From positions 17,217,583 through 17,281,582 of the forward strand of contig CM053267.1 in NCBI GenBank assembly GCA_028583415.1: a stretch of 64,000 bases of DNA, written 5' to 3'. Of the stretch, positions 57,836 to 64,000 are shown piece after piece; position 1 is the first letter of the stretch; each line of letters starts with the position of its first letter. The translations under genes and the position numbers were made by a program. This DNA comes from Protea cynaroides. Its lineage: Eukaryota; Streptophyta; Magnoliopsida; Proteales; Proteaceae. The notes under the pieces are model-generated. The model saw nothing but the letters and a program-made list of their open reading frames with translations, did no database searches and had not been told where the DNA came from.

Positions 57836-58749
57836 AGTAATCCAAACAAAGCATGTGAGTACTCTAAATGTGGTTATTTATCCAAATATGGCAGTGAGCA
57901 TCCAAACATGTCAGTGAGCATCTAAAACCACTCATGATGCAAAATTCAACTGTATAATCACTATTGATGGTAATCCAACCGTTCAGATTCATTTAAATCA
58001 GTTTTCATGTCATCCAATGGTTCATATTGCATATTGGCATGCATCATATGATTAAATCTTGAAAATCAATGGTTTTGATTAACTTAAATCACATTAACAT
58101 GCAAATAATATGATCAAATAGAGCAGATCGGGTATGAGGCAGAATTGATCAGGTTTGTACATATCAAGTGGAAACCATCTAATAATTAATGTGAAAACCT
58201 GATTTGGGATGAGAGTCATCTGATTTAAAATGGAATAAATCATTTAGAGATGGGGACAACTTAATTATGATGGAATTTAGTCCGATTTAATGGATTGATC
58301 TCATTAACCTGGGATTGATCCAATCAAGGTGGGAACCAATAAAATAAGGTTGGTTCGAGACAATGCAATTTAGATGTATTTTAACCAATAGGATTTTATC
58401 ACTTCATTGGAATTGATCCAATCTGATGACAAAAAATTAAACCAATATGGATGCAATTGACTTGAGGAGATCACATCATATATATGACATAAAATGCAGC
58501 ATGACAATGAATCAAATGCCCCATATGGTTTGATAAAAATGCATATAAACAAATAGACATTGAAATAGGCAATCTTAAGTGAACATGCTAATCAGATCCC
58601 AAATCAAAACAAGTAGCACAATAGAGAGGATAAACAACTCAACATACTAATGGCCAGGAGGTAGGTCGATTGAAGGAGAGGTGCTGTGATAAATTCGACA
58701 ATGGGACTACAGCAGTAGGTGGACAGGTGTGCTGTGAGGGTGAGTTTGG

Positions 58750-59325
58750 GAGCTGGTAGAGTTGATCTGTGGCAACTCCTTCCTTCGACAGGTATTCATA
58801 GGTGAATGCGTAGTGACCACCGATGACGATGAAGTCACCGGTTGGTAGGATTTGCACGGTGGCATACCATCTATAGTTGGCAAGAGTGATTGCATAATCC
58901 CTCTAATCACAAGTAGTGCAATTAGATATCCACCTCATGCCTCTTTCTCTATCATTCCACCCTCCGATGTTCACAACTATACCATCCACAGTGATTCCTC
59001 CGGCTGAGCACCATGGGTCCGTCAAAACCTTAAGGGGACGGACAAAGGCATTGTCTATATCGAAAGAGACAGCATGAGAATAGCAGTTTGTCATTGTCTG
59101 GTTATGTGGAGTCCATGGACCTGAAGGGCATTCGACGCTAGGAGACAGTTTAATCTGAGAAGGGCCGAAGACAGTAGCGTCGAACATGAGGATCTTATTG
59201 GTTGGTGGTTGCATGACGAGATGCATGGCCAAGACACCTGAGTTGGCTGAAACAACCTCCCAACTCCCATTGTAGTTTGTCGAGGCTTGAGCTTTTGCCC
59301 CCACGAAGAAGATGAAAGGGAGGAG
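58750..59325 (-). pseudogene. GLOX (glyoxal/galactose-oxidase-like) gene fragment
   Basis: The minus frame from about 59325 has a hydrophobic signal-peptide-like stretch (LLPFIFFVGAKAQA) whose ATG is missing (a TGA lies upstream). The start of the secreted copper-radical oxidase family follows: GSWEVVSANSGVLAMH, KILMFDATVFGPS, CYSHAVSFDIDNAFVRPLKV, WCSAGG, GGWNDRERGMRWIS. A TAG at 58903-58905 sits where CDW is expected (Trp codon TGG to TAG), then the frame continues (RWYATVQILPTGDFIVIGG, YEYLSKEG) and similarity ends near 58750. About 190 of the usual 540-600 residues remain and the catalytic Tyr/His copper ligands of the C-half are absent. It is not functional as an enzyme. Confidence 0.8.
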
Positions 59326-59334
59326 ATACAGAGA

Positions 59335-59710
59335 TCATTCCTGCTCGATTTTGTCCCCCTGTCTTCCTCTTCTTCAACGTCGCTTCCTGCTTCTTCTGCT
59401 CCTCTCCCTCTTTTCTCCTCTTTCAGATCTCCCCTCCTTCTAATTTTTCTGCCCGTCCCGAAGAAGATCCCCCCTCCTTTCACGGGTCCTTCTTTCTTAG
59501 ATTTTCGGATCTCCTATTTTTTTCTTCCTTTCTTCTCCTGCCTCTTCTCTTTTTCCAATCTCGGCTCTTCTTTCCCCCTTTTTTCTAATTTCCATTTTCT
59601 TTTCTTTCCTTTCTCATCCCTCTCTCGGATTCTTTTCTTCCTCTATTATTCAATCAATCTCTCTCTTTCTCCTTTAAGATTTTTCTTCCTTTTTTTCCTA
59701 TAAAATCGGC
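59335..59710. repeat. CT-rich tract
   Basis: Pyrimidine-rich (TTCTTTCC, CTCCTCTCC) low-complexity DNA between the LTR TATA box and the GLOX fragment. The corresponding tract in copy 3 starts at 63480. Confidence 0.75.
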
Positions 59711-59852
59711 CAGTTTCCATTTCTTTCTTTCCTCGGTTCATTCCAAGTTTGTCGATTCTCTATTGGTTTCCCTCCATTTATATATAGCCCCACATATCAT
59801 TTATGTATGTATAATGATAATAATAATATAATAATATAACATACATGTTAAC

Positions 59853-59877
59853 ATATATATATATATATATATATATA
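59853..59877. repeat. (AT)n microsatellite
   Basis: About 12 AT units, probably upstream of the minus-strand LTR TATA box. Confidence 0.85.
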
Positions 59878-60019
59878 GACCAACATGCGCATGGGTGAAC
59901 CGATTCAGCTTAGATTGACAAGGATTGATTGGGTTGGGCTAAGACTGGCTTGGGTTGAGCTGAGTTGACTGGGTTAGACTAGGTTTGGGGCAAGATTGGC
60001 TTTTTCTATAATTTCATAT

Positions 60020-60610
60020 GTCATTTTCGACGCCATTCCGCATGGAATTTTTCGATAGCATCTATTCTAAATTTTCTACGTTCACTCTGTAGAATACTAA
60101 AAATGAGGAATATTAGAACTTGAATCACCTCATTTGAAAATAAGATGACCAACTTATGAATTTTTTATGTTTAAGCAGGCCAATTATCGATAATTTGACT
60201 GACCATTCTGCATGGGATCTTTCGGAGACTTCTACCGAAAATCCTTTACGTCCACTTTGTAGAGTACTAAAAATGGAACATAATGAAACTGAAATCACCT
60301 GATTTGGATATAGGGTGACCAAAATATAAATTTCTAAAGATTAAATGACCATTTTCATATGTAATTTTGCATGGGACCCTTCGGAGACTTCTACCCGAGA
60401 TTTTCCACGTTCACTTTGTAGTACATTACAAATGAAGAATAATGGCCTTGGAATCATCTGAATCTGACGTAGAACGACAAAGATATGAAGCTTTGAAGTT
60501 TTATCGATAATTTTGCTTGAAAGCTTGCATGGGGCCCACCAGTGACCTTTGCCCGGGATTTTTCACGTCCACTTTGAAGAGGACTGAATATAAGGAATTG
60601 TGAGGAGAAT
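60020..60610. repeat. four-unit tandem repeat, about 155-170 bases per unit
   Basis: Units carry GCATGGGA(T/C)C(C/T)TTCGGAGACTTCTACC, CACGTTCACTTTGTAG and ACTAAAAATG...AATCACCTGA blocks (GCATGG at about 60040, 60212, 60368 and 60528). The position upstream of the LTR TATA (minus) suggests a U3 enhancer-type array; this is inference. Confidence 0.7.
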
Positions 60611-61369
60611 GGGAAATGATGATCCTCCTCGGGATGAATGTAAATATCCATATCGATGAAGATCAATTGTTCTATTGGAGTCGCCACCTAGATTAAGGTC
60701 TAGGACCTCTAAAAATGTAGCCTCACCTTAAGGTAAGACTTTTATTGACTCATGACCCAATGTATTAGTTCTTTGGTCTGTAAGAGATTGCGTAAGTATT
60801 CAGGGTACGGATATGGGAAGGTGTTAGGCACCTAAACCTCCTGATCAATATCGGCCTCCTAAACTTTCCTTAAACTCTAATTTTGACTATGCTTGGTCAA
60901 CTGGATAACTAGGGTTCAATGGGGGATGTCCAAAACCAAGTTGCTAAGTTATTCTAACCTAGGGTTTAGCCAATCATGTTTTAAAGCAAATAAACAAGCA
61001 ATGAGTACAGTACAATATTATACAGTGAACCGAACCAAAGATGGTTCGGTCTTGGACTAAATTTGAGACGTGTAAGACATCTCAAACTGCCTACGTATTC
61101 CAATATTGGAAATCAAGTCCAAAAACATAGTTCGAAAGGGTTTTGTGATTAAAGATTATGGAAGTAATTTTATGCATGTGCTTCAATTAGATTCTTTGTT
61201 CAAGTTGAAGTTTATGCTGAATGGATGGTTGATGGGTGGCTTTGTACCGTATTTGGGATTCCCAAATTGCTTACTTATTCTAGGGTGTGCCCTAGAAATC
61301 AGGTACGACGTAGTTCGAAATGATTGTGAGAGTCGAATTTGGAATGTGTACCAAATTCCTACCATTTTT

Positions 61370-61635
61370 GTCAATAGGATCTAGGGATGAGACCTAAATT
61401 CCTATCATTCAGATTTGGGATATGTACCAAATTCTTTCTATTTTTGTCAATAGGATCTAGGGATGAGACCTAAATTCCTATCACTCAGATTTGGTATGTG
61501 TACCGAATTATTTCCATTTTTGTCAATAGGATCTAGAGATGAGACCTAAATTCCTACTATTTTTATTGTTTCTATTTTTGTCAAATGGATCTAGGGATGA
61601 GACCTAAATTCCTACCATTTTTATTGTTTCCATTT
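61370..61635. repeat. minisatellite, unit 58-76 bases
   Basis: Four units with GGATCTAGGGATGAGACCTA and AAATTCCTA, alternating with a T-rich part (TTTCTATTTTTGTCAA). Short TAGGGTTT/CCCTAATT-containing units follow to about 61860. Confidence 0.85.
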
Positions 61636-62419
61636 TTTAGGTTTCTAGAGTTTCCTATCCCTTTTCATTATGATTTTTATTTTTTTAGGTTTCATACCCT
61701 AATTATTCTCTTTATTCTAGGGTTTATCTTGCCCTAATTATTTTTTTCATTTTTAGGGTTTCACTTTCCATAATTATTTTTTTTCTTTCCATTTTTAAGG
61801 TTTCCTACCTTAATTGTAGTATTCTTTCCATTTTTAGGGTTTTCTACCCTAATTGTTATTTTTTCATTTTTTTCTCTTTCCAAGACAAATATGGCAAATG
61901 AAAATATTCCAACTATAGTAGTGGTAGTATTCCAAATATAGCAGTGTGCAAGCAAACATGGCAGTAAGCATCTAAATATGGCAATAAACATGTGGTAGAC
62001 AGATATAACAATAAACATGTATAGCAGATAAATATAGCATTGAGCATCTATAACAGATAGATATAGCAAGCATATGTGCATCCAAATATAATAGTGACGT
62101 GGTGCCAGATCAATGGTATTGGTGAGATGCAAAATCAAGGGTTGTGATGAGGTGCAAGATCAATGGTAATGGGGGTCAGATGATGTAGATGATGATCAGA
62201 GGATATGGGTGATGATTGGATGGTGTGATGGGAAAATCAAATGGTTATGATGCTTGGGGATGAACAAATGTAGGGGATGATATATGGATTGAATTGGTCA
62301 TCACATGATCATGACAATTTAACATCAATGGATGAGATCTATTATCATATGATCCAAGATAAATTTTAAAACCAATAGATCAGATTGCATGATCGAGAAA
62401 TCTACATTGACATACCAAT

Positions 62420-62690
62420 GGACCAGATTTAATTAGAATCGCATGATCAAGAAATTAATATTCAATGGACCTGATTTAATTAAAATCACACGAAATTAAA
62501 ATCACACGATCAAGAAATTAACATTCAATGGACCAGATTTAATTAGAATCACACGATCAAGAAATTAACATTCAATGGACCAGATTTAATTAGAATCACA
62601 CGATTAAGAAATTAACATTCAATGGATCAGATTTAATTAGAATCACAAGATCAAGAAAATTAGCTTCAATATACCAATGGATCAATTTCA
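62420..62690. repeat. minisatellite, unit about 47 bases
   Basis: Five units of GATTTAATTAGAATCACACG + ATCAAGAAATTAACATTCAA + TGGACCA, nearly identical in the centre; the second unit has a 16-base internal duplication. Confidence 0.88.
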
Positions 62691-63479
62691 TGGGAATGAT
62701 AGAATTAAAATCAATGGACCAATTTTATTCTCATAAAAATTTCAAATCAATGGTTGGACCAATTTCATGAGAATTCCAAGCATATGATGGGAACCAACTT
62801 CATAAAAAATTTCGAGTCATGGGGTCACACCAATTTCATAAAAAAAATTAAAAAATCCAAGTCATGTTTGGAACAATTTCATCCCATTCAATTCAAAGCA
62901 TATCGGATCAATCACATGGTAGAATTTAATCTCATTAAAATTCATGCACTGGCTCTCATTGGATCAAGGGTCATACATATATGGGTTTGGATCAGATTAG
63001 ATGATGTATGCATGAGAACAAATTAATGGCTGTGGATGCATGGGGATCAAATTGATGGTTGTGGATGCATGGGATCAGATTGATGGTCAGATCATGATTG
63101 CTATGTAGATGGCCAATGGATAGGATGGACTTGGTGGCTAAGATGTTAATCAGATGGTGTTATGGGTAAGGGTTTAGATCTGTTCCATCTTCACATTCAT
63201 AAAGAGTCATAAATTTCTAGAAGAAAAAATTCAAAGACTCAATCATAAAACAATTTTAGATTTTCACATTATAAACCACTATTCACGCACAAACATCAAT
63301 TTCAAAATTTTAACCACATGCAAACCTCAAATGAATAAATGGATCACATGTTCAAATTATCAATCTTAATGTTAACTGGTTAGGTTTCATACCTATTGAT
63401 CAACTTTTTCAGAGAAGATATTACGATGTAAGTGCTTGATTGGGCGGCCTTGAATAAGTGACTAATGATCGGGGGTTTT

Positions 63480-64000
63480 CTTCTTCTTCTATCTTTGGAC
63501 GCCTCTCCTTCTCTCCTTCTCAATCTCACTCTCAATCTCCCCCTTTCACGTCTCTTCCTCTCTCTCAATATCAATCTCTCTCCCTCTTTCACGTCTCTTC
63601 TTCTCTCTTAATCACCTCTCCTCAATCTCTCTCAGATCCTCCTTTTAGATCTCCCCCTCTTTCTTTCTTTTCTTTCTTTCCTTTCTTTCCTTTTCTTCTC
63701 TTCTTCTCTTTCTTTCTTTTTCTTCTCTTCTTTCCTTTCTTCTCTTCTTCTCTTTCTTTTTCTTTTCTTCTTCTCTTTCTTTCCTTTTCTTCTCTTTTCT
63801 TTCTTTCCTTTTCTTCTCTTCTTCTATTTCTTTCCTTTTCTTCTCTTCTTCTCTCTCTTTCACGTCCCCTCCTCTCTTTCCTTTCTTTTCTTTCTTTCCT
63901 TTTCTTCCCTTCTTCTCTTTCTTTCCTTTTCTTCTCTTTTCTTTCTTTCCTTTTCTTCTCTTCTTCTCTTTCTTTCCTTTTCTTCTCTTCTTCTCTCTCT
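63480..64000. repeat. CT-rich (CTTT/CTTTC)n tract at the window end
   Basis: Almost pure pyrimidine with TTTCTTTCCTTTTCTTCTCT sub-repeats. Its Lys/Glu/Arg-rich minus frames are low-complexity by-products. Confidence 0.9.

Larger units (their letters stand above)
56220..60610 (-). repeat. Tat/Ogre-like LTR, copy 2, with GLOX fragment
   Basis: The PBS-like site on minus (56226-56236) reads TAGCGATTTCC, three transitions from the TGGCGACTCC of the other copies. The LTR blocks are GGGAAGGGGTTAGGCACCC (about 56364) and GCCTACGTATCC (56881). The remainder holds tandem repeats (56816-57070, 57545-57830), AT-rich DNA, the GLOX fragment, a CT-rich tract (59335-59710), a minus TATA box (CTATATATAAATGG, 59774-59788) and a four-unit repeat (60020-60610). 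The exact LTR ends are not resolved. Confidence 0.55.
60667..64000 (-). repeat. Tat/Ogre-like LTR, copy 3 (runs off the window)
   Basis: The minus PBS-like TGGCGACTCCAAT is at about 60674-60686. LTR blocks are GGGAAGGTGTTAGGCACC (about 60815) and CTGCCTACGTATTCC (about 61087). Two minisatellites, AT-rich DNA and a CT-rich end (63480-64000) follow in the same order as in copy 2. No GLOX fragment at the corresponding place (63380-63480). No coding region recognised. Confidence 0.6.

Noticed and set aside
59091..59703. Frames across the GLOX region in other phases and the Phe/Ser-rich frame 59287-59703
   Set aside because: They overlap the clear GLOX frame or the CT-rich tract and have no similarity of their own.
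63380..63863. Lys/Glu/Arg-rich minus frames resembling coiled-coil proteins
   Set aside because: CT-rich LTR tract read on the other strand; low complexity.
1..64000. CRISPR arrays, tRNA or rRNA genes
   Set aside because: No regular spacer-repeat pattern and no tRNA A/B-box cloverleaf or rRNA core sequence was recognised; the tandem repeats are ordinary minisatellites.

Overview
The window is nuclear DNA from a flowering plant with a large, transposon-rich genome. The evidence is three Ty3/gypsy elements with a Tekay/Del-type chromodomain, Ty1/copia remains, Tat/Ogre-like LTR sequence, several plant DNA transposons, and traces of three plant gene families (Dof, IQD, GLOX). There is too little host coding sequence to name a species. 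No tRNA, rRNA or CRISPR array was seen.

Layout. 1-15375 is a stack of two plus-strand Tekay-type elements. Element A (1-5834) has lost everything between its 5' LTR and mid reverse transcriptase. Element B (5835-14957) keeps a PBS, an antisense accessory gene, gag and pol, but its 3' LTR is cut and joined to an inverted LTR start. 15376-31607 is AT-rich DNA with DNA transposons whose ends can be read: a 3.1-kb PIF/Harbinger-like element (TSD TAA), a 0.8-kb Mutator-like element (9-bp TSD TATAAAATA), a long-armed foldback element, MITEs, and a hAT-like element inside a TRIM-like LTR. The only intact host gene, a short Dof transcription factor (25092-25571, minus), lies here. 32611-40075 holds Tat/Ogre-like LTR DNA and two damaged copies of a plus-strand 'putative gypsy-type transposon' gene with their own TATA boxes and intron signals. 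41561-41878 is the 5' end of an IQD gene.

43690-56195 is a minus-strand copia relic whose gag is split by a full-length 10.5-kb minus-strand Tekay-type element (C, 45416-55960) flanked by the 5-bp duplication ACAAG. 56220-64000 has two more Tat/Ogre-like LTR copies in the same orientation, rich in tandem repeats; the first carries a GLOX (secreted galactose-oxidase-like) fragment in its sense direction.

All retroelement genes are broken, and where A and B can be compared their stop codons mostly fit deamination of methylated cytosine. The most interesting pattern is a dyad motif (core GGTCG/CGACC) clustered in every Tekay LTR and also just upstream of the antisense gene of B. The flanks of the core differ together by subfamily (TGTGGTCG in A and C, TATGGTCG/TACGGTCG in B). 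This suggests shared control of the LTR promoter and the antisense gene, perhaps by a self-encoded factor. That last step is inference.
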